From Medicago truncatula (taxonomy: Eukaryota; Streptophyta; Magnoliopsida; Fabales; Fabaceae), in assembly GCF_003473485.1 (NCBI RefSeq), contig NC_053042.1:44479762-44543761 (forward strand): 64,000 nucleotides of DNA. Reading direction: 5' to 3'. Below, piece after piece: positions 46,080 to 58,300 of this stretch (position 1 is its first letter; every line of letters begins with the position of its first letter). The notes beneath the pieces were generated by a model that was given only the letters and a program-made list of their open reading frames with translations, was not told where the DNA came from and did no database searches. The position numbers were made by a program, and so were the translations under genes.

Positions 46080-47147
46080 ATGGAACCTGCCCCTGAACAA
46101 CCAGAACAACAAATCTCTTTAGCCTCTAGAGAAATCACCAATATCATCAAAGGCAAAAGAACCAAAAGGGTTAGGCCACAATCTCCTATACCTTTCTCCA
46201 TCACTGCTAATTCTTCAACTGGTGAAGGAGGAGGAGGAGGAGGAGAAAGAGAAGATTGCAACAATGTTGATGATGTTAACAATAATACCATCATTAACAC
46301 CAACAACAATAATACATCTCCAACAACTTCTTATGTTGAAGAAAAACAAGACAGTACTGTTGTTATTGATGAAGAATATGATATGGCAAATTGTTTGATT
46401 CTATTGGCACAAGGACAAGCAAAGGAATCATCAACAAAGAACACTGATGATTTAGATGGTGGAATGATGAACTACACAAAATATAGCAGTAGAAAATTCA
46501 TGGAAGCTGCTACTTTGGATTCTGGAAGAGCTGGTTTCTATGTTTATGAATGCAAAACATGCAACAGAACATTCCCTTCATTTCAAGCCCTTGGTGGCCA
46601 TAGAGCAAGTCACAAGAAACCAAAAGCTTTAGCAATTGCTCAAGAGAAAAAGCACTTATATGATGATGATCAAGAGTTTCAATTCAAACCCAATCATAAA
46701 TCAATTTCTCTTCAATTGAATAACAATGGTAAGGGAAATCTACATGGTGGAAGCAACAATAACAACAAGTCTAAGGTTCATGAGTGTTCCATTTGTGGTT
46801 CTGAATTCACATCTGGTCAAGCACTAGGTGGCCATATGAGGCGCCACCGTGCACCGGTGGGAACTTCTGCAGCCAACACCACACTCTCTTTGACAACAAT
46901 GGCTTTGGAACCTGATGAAGATCATCCTAGAAAGAAAAGGAATGTTTTGTCTTTGGATTTGGATCTCAACCTTCCTGCACCTGAAGATGATCATAGAGAA
47001 TCTAAGTTTGCCTTTGCTTCCAAGCAACATCAACAACAACAACAACAAAATGGCCAAAAACAACAACAGCAGCAGCAGCAACAACAACAAAAGCAACAAA
47101 CAAATCTTGTCTTCTCTGCACCAGCTTTGGTGGATTGTCATTACTGA
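46080..47147 (+). CDS. C2H2 zinc-finger transcriptional repressor, ZAT5-like
   Basis: Nuclear DNA-binding protein of 355 residues in one exon, of the plant C1-2i class with two QALGGH fingers. Features in order: basic nuclear-localisation-type B-box 'IIKGKRTKRVR' at 22-32; Asn/Gly-rich linker at 49-80; L-box 'EEYDMANCLILLAQG' at 98-112; finger 1 at 156-178 (YECKTC...QALGGHRASH); finger 2 at 234-256 (HECSIC...QALGGHMRRH); EAR/DLN repression motif 'LDLDLNLPAPED' at 292-303; Gln-rich tract at 317-340. The N-terminal KGKRTKR together with the L-box resembles Arabidopsis ZAT5. The class represses transcription in stress and hormone responses through EAR co-repressor recruitment; targets here are unknown. 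The polyQ tract, coded mainly by CAA/CAG, is a likely site of length variation. Confidence 0.93.
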   Translation: MEPAPEQPEQQISLASREITNIIKGKRTKRVRPQSPIPFSITANSSTGEGGGGGGEREDCNNVDDVNNNTIINTNNNNTSPTTSYVEEKQDSTVVIDEEYDMANCLILLAQGQAKESSTKNTDDLDGGMMNYTKYSSRKFMEAATLDSGRAGFYVYECKTCNRTFPSFQALGGHRASHKKPKALAIAQEKKHLYDDDQEFQFKPNHKSISLQLNNNGKGNLHGGSNNNNKSKVHECSICGSEFTSGQALGGHMRRHRAPVGTSAANTTLSLTTMALEPDEDHPRKKRNVLSLDLDLNLPAPEDDHRESKFAFASKQHQQQQQQNGQKQQQQQQQQQQKQQTNLVFSAPALVDCHY

Positions 47148-49460
47148 GACAAGTAACAAGGTTTTGGTTTTGGATTCAACATGATGATGATCAACAAACA
47201 AATTTGTCTTGATCATCAACATTCAAATCTAGAAATATATTTGTTGTAAGATATTATATTCTTTTGATTCATTATCAACTTGAACAAGCACCTGATAATT
47301 TTTACAAAATTCAGTTGTTTATTGAAGAATTTTTTTAATTTTGTTCTATGAAAAGGCCTACACAACAACTCATGTATAGCTCATGTTGTGTATCTTTTTC
47401 ATATTAATTTTTTCTATTTGCTCTTTTTTTTCTGTGCCAAAGAATGTGATGATGTATTATGAGTACAGAGAGAAAGAGAGACATAAGGGGGTTATAGTTA
47501 TTGGTACAATCTTAAAAATCTTTGTTTAAGTTTCCATTGTTTTGTTGTCTACAAAAAAGGTTGCCTCCTCTCTCTATCTAAATGTTCTGTCTTTGTCTCT
47601 CTCTCTCTCTCTCTGTGTGTCCCCTCATATTGGTCATGGATATAGAATAAAAGTATGTAACTGCTATTCCCATATGAATTCTCATGGTGTCCTTTTTTTC
47701 CTTTACTAATATATGTTGTCATTTAATATAGATTATGATTGAAATCTAAAGAGATGATTAGATTTTTTCTGTTTTAATTAATTTAGATTAAGGGAGGCAC
47801 ACTTGATACAAGTGAAAGATAATCATACTTTTCCAAGATTTAGAATGAAATTGAAATATAATCTACCGAGGACAAAATTTCGGTCTTGAACCTAAGTTAC
47901 AGTAAGCGATGTCAACGGGGCAAGGAAGGGGAGTATCCCCCCCCCCCCCCCCCCTCCCGTCCCTAGCACCCAAAATGCTCCATCCATGTCCTCTCCGTCT
48001 CGGGGAGTTTTTCTCTCTATCCTCATCGTTGTGGATTCCGGTCCATGTAGGAATCCATCAATATATAAAATAATAATCAATTTTTTTTAGTAAATGTACG
48101 TATGAAGCTTATTTTAGTAAACTGTATGGGACCATATAATTTTTGTCTCTAAACTATTCTCTGGTTAACTTTCTTACTCGAAAAAACTCTTCGACAGTTC
48201 TCACATATATCACGACTTCCGGATACAAACTGACATCTTTGATTACTACGAATGCGAGCGAAATGTTCAACCATATACATCATCCACAATTATCAGCTCT
48301 ATAGTTGTCTCTTGTAAATAAAATGTACCAGTTTTATTTTTAAAATATAGAATCTATGTCACATTAGTTGTTTTTAGAATAATTAAAAGAGAAATTTCAA
48401 TATAAATTAGAACTACCTTTACTCTCAAAACAAAAATATCACTATTCAGCCAGTTTTGTTACTTTCTTGGCTTGTTGCATCTCTGTGCTAGTTAATTGCT
48501 TACTCATTACACCTAAGCAAAGCAACTCAAGAAATCATTTATAGTACTTCGTTATTCACAACTCGATCTCAAATTTCTTTAGTGATCCTCAAACTTGATA
48601 GAGACGTACAGCTAATAAATACCAAAATTAGAACAACAATTCCACAAAGGAAAGTGAGTACACTAATATTGAATTAAGCTATTAGATTAACACATAACTA
48701 AACTACAAATAATTTTGATTTGTATATTCTTTTCTTTTAGATGAAGTGAAAACTTAGAGGCGTTGAAGAAAACTCACTTCCTCTACAAATATAGGTTTAC
48801 ACTCAACCTATTATTAGTAGAGTAGGGTCATTGTATTTTATTATATGATTAAATAATTAACATAACAACCAAAGTTTGTTGAGTATAAAAAAAAAAGTCA
48901 AAAGTCTAAATAATGCAACTTGATATTATGTGAATACAAGTTGAGGATGCATTTAATTACTCAAAAATAGTAAAATAAAATGATTAAAAGGAAGAGAAAA
49001 GGAGTGTATGATGGTGCTAATTTAGGGCCAATTTATTGTTAAATGGTCATGAAAAGAAGAGTGAAATTGGATCAATTTTTTAGTAGAAATTGTTTGGTGG
49101 AAAATGAATTGAATCAAACGGAGTAAGATCAACTGAACTTGGTTCAGTAGTTATTTTCATTAGAGGTAAATGGATCAGTTCCTAGCATTCAGAAAATAGA
49201 TCACTGACTTTTTTCTTTTAAAATTGAAGTATATAAATTTCTGTGACAGATTTAATTGGTGTCATGTGGTCCACTTGATTCATGAAGAATACTACACTCT
49301 ACACAATACACTTGACATGAAACAATGTCTTTAAACGAATATAATCAAAGAATACTGTTATTCTAGTGACATCATACTATACTAGTAGATAATGCTAGAG
49401 ACTTACTCACACAAAAAAAAAAAAAAAAAAAAAAATTCTTCTACTCTTTTTCCTAAACCG
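47148..49460. other. 3' region of the C2H2 gene and spacer
   Basis: Starts with the 3' UTR. Contains a (CT)n at about 47598-47614, the transposon-end-like GC-rich segment at 47912-48060, and otherwise AT-rich sequence. A run of 21 or more A's lies at about 49413-49434. No gene supported. Confidence 0.45.
47912..48060. mobile_element. G/C-rich transposon remnant with C18 tract
   Basis: 'gtcaacggggcaaggaagg' followed by 18 C's (47937-47954), 'cgtccctagcacccaaaa' and 'tccggtccatgtaggaatcc'. A similar 'ggggatggggatggggac' segment lies at about 36240-36345. Both resemble ends of a GC-rich plant DNA transposon family, but no boundaries could be fixed. Confidence 0.4.
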
Positions 49461-49463
49461 TAT

Positions 49464-49553
49464 ATTTTTTTTAAGCGGCGTGTCCGGGTTCGAACCTCAG
49501 CCTCTGCATATAACAATATGTATGTCTCTGCAACTGAGTTATGTTCACGGAGA
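49464..49553 (-). mobile_element. tRNA-derived SINE, short form
   Basis: Minus strand 'ctccgtgaacataactcagt', B-box 'ggttcgaaccc', then an A-rich tail toward the left. Target duplication not resolved. Confidence 0.75.
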
Positions 49554-50531
49554 TTTCATCAACCATATTTAACCTCTTGTTTTATTTAAAAATAATACAT
49601 ACATGCATATTTCTTGGTTCACAGTATCATATATATCTTTTTCAAATTTTGATCTCATTAAAAAAAAAAAACCTCTTTGTAGTGTCATTATAGAGAGCTT
49701 GCTTGTGTAGCTACTGCCATACTTGCAGTTGAAAAATGCTTTCTGTTGAAGCACTCTTTGCTTTTAGATTATACATACCTATAGTTTTTATTTTATAGTA
49801 CACAGAAGTTTAGGTTATACGCAGAGTATACGCAAATACACCATACTTGAATATACCTTGCCTCTACCCCACCCTTTGGTACCCACCTCTTTTATCCGTT
49901 TCTTCAAGGTGTACGTATATGTAACGTGATACTTCAAATACTAACCGGTCTTTTTCTCAACTATATTCACCAGATTGTTTTTAATTTCTACTTTAAATAT
50001 GAATGAAATACGAACTTGTGGTGTATTTATGATTTGATTTAATCCCATTTAAATTTTAAATCAAATTTAATCTACTTTTTAAATCAATCTTAACAAATCT
50101 AATTTAAACTAATATATATTTTTAATTAAAAATATAGTGGATTAAATATATTGACAAGCACATCACTTGTCTGCATGCCAGTTTTTAACGATTACTTCCT
50201 CCGTCTCATTCAAGCCATAACTTACCTTTCTCATATGATAAATGGAGTACGATGTTATAAAATAACTGACAATTTCTCTTTTTCATACATATTAGCTTAT
50301 ATTTCTTAATATATATATAAAATTGTTGAAATGACTTATAATTTGGTGAAAACGTTATATTATAGCTTTTGTAAAATTTCAAAAACTATACAGCGAACTC
50401 TTGGAAAGAGAAACGTTGTTTGTGTATACTTCGAACAAGCATCTCTCAAAAAAGTTCGATATTTGAGAAAATATAAATTATTGAATATTGTTAATTTTAT
50501 ATTTTTGAATAAGCAAGATATGTTGATAGAT
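49554..50531. other. gene-free spacer
   Basis: AT-rich. 'cttcctccgtctcattcaag' at about 50195 resembles a Stowaway MITE end. The 71-codon frame at 50331-50546 has no domain and was not accepted. Confidence 0.45.
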
Positions 50532-50543
50532 CTAATCAAAAGC

Positions 50544-51249
50544 TAGTCCTCGTGAGTTTAGCTCAGTTGGTAAGGACAATGCATTAATATCTATGAAGCC
50601 CAGATACTTTAAAACAGAGACGTACCTGTACCGGATACGTATCGGATACCGATACTCCACGGATACTCGCGGATACGTATCCACGAAGTATTGGAATTAA
50701 TTATTTTAATTTTTAATAAATATTTTATCGGATACATATGTGATACTCCACGGATACACAAGAATACTTCTAAGATACTTCACAGAAACGTATTCTAGAA
50801 AAATATGAAGGAGTAAAAAAGTGAGACAATGTTGTAAAAATTCATTATTGATGTATATGACTCAATATTAGATATGCATCAATAGAATTGTTTTTCGATG
50901 AAACACTTAAAATTATACTTCTTTTGGATGAATGCAGCGAGAGATGTCATTCAGTTAATCAATATTAGATAAAATTTATGTTGAGTAATCATATGTATTA
51001 TTTTAAAAAAAAATTGTAAATTTTATAATAATACAATAATGAAGAGTAATCAATATTAATTTTCTTCAAGTATTTTACATAAATATAAGTTTCATTATAA
51101 ATTTTTGTTAACGTATCCTAAATTTTTAAAAAAATTTGTGTATCCGCGTACCTGTATCGTATCTTATCCGCACCCATATCCATATCAAAGTTTTATAGAT
51201 TAATATATACAAGGTCTAGGATTCAAATCATGTCGACTGTAAAAAAAAA
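50544..51249 (+). mobile_element. SINE split by a nested transposon
   Basis: Left part 50544-50590 ('cgtgagtttagctcagttgg') and right part 51199-51249 (degenerate B-box 'ggattcaaatc', A tail) are the two halves of a short-form SINE. The outer flanks 'ctaatcaaaagc' (50532-50543) and 'ctaatcaaagc' (51250-51260) are its target duplication. The 608 bp between the halves are a later hAT-like insertion. Confidence 0.82.
50591..51198. mobile_element. hAT-like non-autonomous element, 608 bp, inside a SINE
   Basis: Flanked by a perfect 8-bp duplication ATTAATAT (50583-50590 and 51199-51206), the size made by hAT transposases. Ends are imperfect inverted repeats CTATGAAGCCCAGATAC and CTATAAAACTTTGATAT. 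Near both ends the motif GGATAC/GTATCC recurs many times, as expected for subterminal transposase-binding repeats. There is no coding sequence. Confidence 0.82.
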
Positions 51250-51260
51250 CTAATCAAAGC

Positions 51261-52617
51261 ACAAGTTGTGCAAAAAAAAATAGCAAAGACGCAGTCAAAC
51301 ATACAAGTAGTTGAGACAACACTTGCTGCCCATCATCAACTAACCACCAGGCATCACACTCCTTTTAGCCTAAGTGATTGTTTTATAGGTCTCTCAAATT
51401 GCTCAACCCTTTAAAATAAATCGATTAAAAGTTACGTTTGTTCCAAAAACAACAATAAAATTGTAACTCGGAAAAATTGATGAAATTGGGAGTTGTAATC
51501 CAATAAATCAGAGGGGGTGTTTGAGTAATGTGAAGAGTTAGCTAGTAACAAACTATCAATAACATATTTTCAGCACAATTAACCTTGTGAATCCTTTTGC
51601 TAAAAAAAAAACTTGTGAATCCTGGAAAACTTGACGAGAAAATCATCAAAATGGTAATAAATAAGATTTGGAGTGTAATTATGGTTTCATTGGAAGTATT
51701 TGTAAATATAGCTGCAGCCAGCAGTTGTGTTAATTCCAGCAGTTGTGTTAATGAGACCAAATAGAAGGAGCAGGGGAGCAACAACTGATTTTTGTTTTGT
51801 TTTTGAGAGAAGATTATTAGTTGTTATGTCACCAGAAAGAGTGGACACTCATAGAATCTACCAAACAAAATGGAAACATGACAATTTAATTATTTAATCG
51901 TACAAATTGGGAGGACTATCCATGAAAGAAAGGCCGATCCAAGGGTAAGGCTACTAAAGCTCTTGCTTTAATTCTACCAACAAAATTATTTTTATCAAAT
52001 TTTATAAACAAAAAGACTTCATATGCAAACAAAAAATGCATCATATTAAAACTTGTTTAAGACCTCATTTGTGATTAAAAATTAACGCACATTCTTTTTC
52101 ATTTTATTGAGTTTTTCGCACACCTTATGTTAACACCTTATAAAATCCTCTAAAACACACTTAAAACATTTCAAATTTCAGAATCCGAATATCTTGATTT
52201 TTTGCATAAATTAATGATCGGGCCCGGCATGAAAGCATGAAATTAAGTTGTAAAAAGTATGTACTAGTAATCATATTGCAATCAAGACGACCTTGCAATT
52301 GCATGATGTTGACACTAAAACATGCATCATTTTCAACCTTTCTATGGTTAAAGCGACATGCATCAAATGTGGCTGAAAATTGACATTTGCAAACTTTAAC
52401 TTGTATCCAATAAAAATTAAACCGACAATGTATCGTAGTAACTACTACTAGTAAGTAACCAATGTTATTGCCTATATATAGCTTTCATACTTGGCATAAA
52501 TAATTTGTTTTAAAGAAAAAGAATATAGGGAATTATTGCTTTCATCTTGATATTACAACTCAATGTCTTTGTCACAATCTACATATCTCCAATCTCCTTA
52601 ACAAAAGGTGCATCTTT
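51261..52617. other. gene-free spacer
   Basis: Contains a 16-bp direct repeat ('ccagcagttgtgttaat') near 51717-51750 and AT-rich sequence. No gene supported before the end of the SKU5-like gene. Confidence 0.5.
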
Positions 52618-55381
52618 TCAATGGAAACCAATGCAGATGAAACACATGGCAGTGGTGATCATAGCAAGTAGAGACCTGTTGTTAAATATTTACAAAGAAA
52701 AACACAAAATGAATAACTCATATTAGCTTATAAGCATTATTTCAAATAAATTATGTCACAACTCAAAACAAGTTAATCATAATACCTTGTTGTATGTGGA
52801 TTGTATGCCTTGGATGATGGAACGTTTGGCGGTGGTGGGGGTGGAGGTGACAGTGATGGAGGAAGAGGAGGAGTAGGAGGTGGAGCTGAAGGTTGATACT
52901 TGCCTTTAATCATGTAAACAATTCAATGACATCAATCACATAACCCTAGTACGTAGCATCAATAAGATAAATTTTTCACATGAAGTATATAATAAGTAAC
53001 TAACCACATAAAAGTAGATTCTGTGGAGGAGGTTTCTCTTTGGCAGGGTTAGGATTAGGATCAAAAACTCTCACATAAAGCTCTTCACCTAAATACCAAC
53101 TTTTCAAATTCTGTGATCTCAAGTTCCACATTCCTGGATTGTCAGGATACACATAAACTGCACTCCATCCTCCAGGGAACACTTGCACAGTTGAGCGAAC
53201 GACGGGGTCAAATAGGTTATAACTTGACCTTGACTCTTCTTTCCATTCTCCTTCTCCATATCCAACAACAAAGAAACTATATCCATCCAAATGCCAAGAA
53301 TCAATGTTGGTTAAAGTGTTCTTAACCACTATCTCTGCCCACTCTTTATGCAATGCACTTGCTACAAAAACATCGCGAACCGCTTTAACATTTGAAGTGT
53401 TCTTGGAATAAGCATCAAGTTCATACACACCAGATCCATTGGAAAAGTGATCAGCTAACTTCAGTGGTGTTTTTGGTGTCGAGTATGACACATTGTTGAC
53501 AGTGTGGAAAGATACTTGATCAATCGTCGCAGTTGATGCTTCTAGAATAAAAGTCTGAGATATTGTTACATTTGTTACATTGAATGTTCCTTGTGGATTA
53601 GGCCTTGCAGCTCCTGCTGTTAGATTCCACCTTCAATTGAAATAGAACCATGATGTGAATATTTGTAATTTTCTATATATATGATTTGATTAATTGTTCA
53701 TAACTATGGAGAGGCATTGCTATTGCTAACATCTTAATATAATGACATTAGATAAACAAACAGAAATAGGATACCGGAGAACCTCTTCTTTTTTAGTATA
53801 CTAGGCCCGTTTGTATAAACAACTTAATTAAGCGCTTATAGCGGAGTAATTGTTTAATCATATAAGTCCTTTTTGTATAAGTTACTTTTATAACAAAAAG
53901 ATAAAATAAGTTGTTTCCATAAACCCTTCGATACAGTCCCGCAAGTGCTTATGTCAGTGTATAAATTTAAACAAGTCATTCCAAATAATATAGGCTCTTA
54001 GCACAATTATGTGACATGCAATTTACCTAATGGATTTAGCTTGGTTGATGGAGAATTCCAAATCAAATGGATCTGGACCAATTGGGAGAGGTCCATTAGC
54101 CTGTGTTGTGGAATTATCATAATGAAGCACAGCAATGCCAACAAGACTGTTGTTAAGACTCATTTTAGGAGAAGCCACTATGTAATAATCAGCAGGATTT
54201 TGATTTGCTGTGACAAGAACTGAATAGGATTGGCCTACATGAACATCAAGAGAATCCAAATCTATCTGATTCACATAAGATCCTTCAGTTTCAACCAAAA
54301 GTAATTTATGGTTTTGAATCCTGAAATTGAAGCTCCAAGCTGTCCCTACATTTGATATCCTAAGCAAATATGTTTGTCCTTTTGACATATTATCATAAAA
54401 GGAGTTAGTTATATTAATCCATGAAATGAAATTTTCATAAAAAGTTGAAGTCAGTAACACTTTTATTCACTTCTTCTTACCTTGTGTAACATTGAAGGTC
54501 TCATATGTTTTTGAAAAATTGTTCATATATGGACCTTTTCCGTTTATTAACATCCAACTTGGGGAAACAATATCCATAGTGTCCAACCTGTCCCTAACAT
54601 CCTAGTTCAAATTATATAAAAAACAGAATTAGCAAATCCAAAACAAATAACTTGTATGATAAGAAAGCATTAAACTAAACTACCATGTAGCTCCTATTGT
54701 ACCAGTCACCAATTAAAAGATCAAACTCCGCTTCCGGTTTTGGAAAAGGAACACTTATCACTGCGCGATTGTTAACTCGAATCGGACCAAACCCTCCACC
54801 GGCTTTAAGGAAATTGATGGAAGGGAAATAGAAGAATGTACCAATCTGGTCTTTAGTTTCAAAAACATAAGTCCAATTTGTTTGAGGTTGGATAGGGCAA
54901 TTTGTACCAGACACTCCATCTTGCCAAGAATTTTGCCTTTGTTGTATGCCATTCCTATGCATAACAAAACCATAATTCTGCATGTTTAGTTCAAGCACCA
55001 TTTCTAAATCTAAAACAAAAACATTGAAAACATAAAGCACCATGTACCATGTAAATAGCACAGGTTCAATATAACCATTGAAAACATTGACATGAATAAT
55101 ATCATTTGTTGTTGCATTTATAAGAGGTCCAGGAAACATGCCATTGATTGCTATAACCTTCAAATCAGATCAGCAACAAGATTAACCAACAATTTGTATG
55201 AAATGAATCATAAAAATTAAAAGATTAATAGATTAAAAGCAATAATCTCTACCAGTTTATTTTCAGACACTAGATCATCATTGAGGCCCAAGGAAACGTG
55301 CCACTCAAGGAATATATCAGCACTAGTAGCTGTTGTAGCAAAGAATACTAGAAGTACAATTGAACGTGTAATAAAATCCAT
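52618..55381 (-). CDS. SKU5-similar (SKS) monocopper-oxidase-like cupredoxin, probably GPI-anchored
   Basis: Secreted or cell-surface multicopper-oxidase-like protein linked by family to cell-wall expansion. Eight exons splice in frame into 594 residues: 55253-55381, 55048-55157, 54684-54954, 54481-54601, 54027-54378, 53005-53630, 52786-52903, 52618-52675. The signal peptide is at about 1-21. Cupredoxin 1 carries NGIQQRQNSWQDGVSGTNCP and GTFFYFPS. Cupredoxin 2 includes TYLLRISNVGTAWSFNFRIQ. Cupredoxin 3 includes SWHLDGYSFFVVG and NPGMWNLRSQNLKSWYLGEE. The His and Cys copper ligands of true ascorbate oxidases are absent (HLDG in place of HLHG, no HCH triad), as in SKU5. The tail has a Pro-rich stretch (about 539-567) and a C-terminal hydrophobic segment (about 577-594, LLAMITTAMCFICIGF), consistent with a GPI signal. 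The start is the ATG of MDFITRSIVL; open sequence upstream lacks another ATG. Intron 5 holds a degenerate MITE-like piece near 53805-53990. Confidence 0.93.
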
Positions 55382-58300
55382 TTGAGGACCAGTAGAAGCC
55401 AATATGACAAGACCTTAACTTCTGCCTCTTGAAATTGTGACAGCCATTACCTCTTATTTGTTGGTACATTTTAAGGGCTAGATGTTAAATTGTTTAAATA
55501 GCTTTGGATTTATCAATTGCTAAGTGCAAGGTAGATAAGTACAAGAAGTTCGGTTAAATTCATAGAGTGTAGCCGGCCAAACTACAATACTAGACCTCAA
55601 ATTTGGACTAATGTTGACTTTTGTTTTTCTTTCATTGAAAATTACTAATACTGTGACACCCCTTTTAGTCCATTCTTAAATAATATATTTGCAAATGGAA
55701 TTTAAAATATATGATAATTTATTCATGGTATAATGAGAATGACGATGTATTTTCAATTAATGTGTTTGATATTCGGTGGGCTAAATTTAAATAGGGTAGT
55801 GCAATTGAATAGTGGTGATTAGATTCTTCGAATTAGTCAATTCTTAAGTTGGATATTGAGTTTAAAAAAAAAAAATAATATCATTGATGGATTAGAGTAT
55901 CAATGTTTCCCTTTAAGAAGGAAAATTAGATATAATGTAGGTCAAAACCTCCATATCCGTCAAGATAAACAAAATGAAATATTATTAAATCGAAAATATT
56001 ACTACATACAATTTTTTTTTTATTATTTTTTTTTTTTACGTTTACATGCAAGTTAAACAAGTATCACTGTATAAAGTAGTTCAATTATTTTATGGAGAAT
56101 GTTAACTAATGCTTCGAGGGCATCGGTTAAAACAAACAAGTTTTCATAAAAAAATTGTGTAATTATTACTCGATCAAAAGTAAAATCTTATGTTTCCAAG
56201 ACAAAAAATGTATTTGTAGATTCCTTAACCATTGTTGGTTAATTAGCAAGGCCCTTATTTTATTTGTTAGAAAATTAAAATATAAAATTGAAAAAAAGAG
56301 TAAGATATTTCTAGATATAACGTTCTCCAACTAAAACCTTGTTGTTTTGTCCGACGGAAAAGAAAATAGCTTTGTGCTCCATAATATATCATTTTGTAAG
56401 CATAACAAAAATAAATTGAATGTTGCGTACAAATTCTAACTCATGTGAGAAGTGTTAACTTTGTACAAAAAAACTAGAAGAATGATAACGAATTTGTACA
56501 AAATCGTTATCCGTGCGTATAAATTCAAAATCCGTTAATAACGGAACCTAATGAGAGAAAAATATCAAAGATATGGACAATACACAGTATATATAAGGTT
56601 GGGGTTTAAGCATTTAGTTGATAACTTATTAGACAACCATAAATTTACAAAGAAAATATATGTATTGACACGAAAATTAAAGCAACAGAGAGATAAAGTA
56701 AAATATAACTTGAATATGAGAGATAAAATTGTCACAAAAATAAATATTTGTACAAATATCATTTCTTTAATTGACAACATAATTTTCTCTTTGCATACTC
56801 CTTATGATAAACAGGAACTCCTTGTTTTAGGATGTTGAATAGACCACCCACCAGTATAACCAAGTTCGAACAAAAAAATTTCGAAATAAATTGACTTTAA
56901 CTGAAGATCGATAATGTCAATGATCATAATATTTAAACATGTGCAATATACATTAATATCTCTTCATCCCTTGTTATCTTTATCTTTATTATATATATTT
57001 GCGCTATTTTTTTTTAAAAGTACACGTGTCATTCTAGAATTCTAAGGAACATTTAATGTTGTTCTGATTCAATGCATTTAATGTTTTTTTTATTCAAATT
57101 GTTTTTGCTATTTAATATCATTATTAAATTAAGGGCAAAATTGATGCAATTTACTTGCTTCTTTTTTTCTATAAATATTGTTTGCGGGTCTCAACATTTT
57201 CACGTCATTCAGAATTCAATTTTGAAATTCTTCTCTAAAATCTCTCTTATATTTTATTGAAACACTTTTCTTCTTAGCATATTTTTTTTCATCACTTTAA
57301 TTTCAAAAATTGATTCAATTTATGATATCAATCCACTAAATGTTGTGGATATCCATGTATTTTGTCCAAATTCACATATTCGCCCTATGATAATTTCAAG
57401 TTCTAACGGTTTATGGCATGGACATCATAGATCTACCCAAGAGAAAATTAGATAATGTAATTTTTTTTTTTTGTGGAAAATGTCCATTTGTTGGGTTTTT
57501 TTTCATCTATAATATATGTTATGTTCGGTTTCATATTCTATTGAAATTTTTTCTTTAGATTGTTAGTTAGTCCTGTTTGAATATTTTTGTAAGATTTTGT
57601 TTTGTTTGTGTCTGCTTCCTATCTGTACTTATTCCATAAAAGATTTTGATTTATTGTGTTATTTCCTTTTGGTTGCCATTGTAACACTAAGGTCAATTAT
57701 TTTCGTATCTATGTTTTGTTTAATTTATTCATGTTTTGATGTGTATATACGTTTGTAATCATTTTGTATATAATCAATTCATTTCTTAGACATATAATTC
57801 ATAGGTACCTAAATTAGAGTGATTTTATTTGCCAATATACAACGAATGTGATTCGGTGGATGCTATCAAAATGAGATTGATTTCGTCAATAATATAATAT
57901 TAATTTATTTCTCCTAAAAACATTTATTCATTTTACATTTTTATAATTTAATTGGGAATAATTATACTCCAAGCAATAATTATTCTAAAAGATATTTAAA
58001 CATAAATTGTTACGAATCAAAAAAATAGAAACTTCTTTTTTATACAAACAAAAAAAATTAGAAACTATTAACCGTCAATTGCCAAAGTATGTCTGACATA
58101 TATATATTAGCATATATTCCTTGGAGTAAGCATCAATTTTCCTCATAGAACCGCTTGGCCAAATATTACAAAACAAAACACGATATAATGATCCATTTTA
58201 ATATTGGTCTGATCTCTACAAAAAAAAAATATATATATTGGTTTGATCTTAATTGCTTTAATGGAACTTAAATGAAATATAATGTAATTGATTCATTTTA

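Noticed and set aside
46824-47222. Minus-strand open frame rich in leucine
   Set aside because: It is the shadow of the CAA/CAG glutamine tract of the zinc-finger gene.
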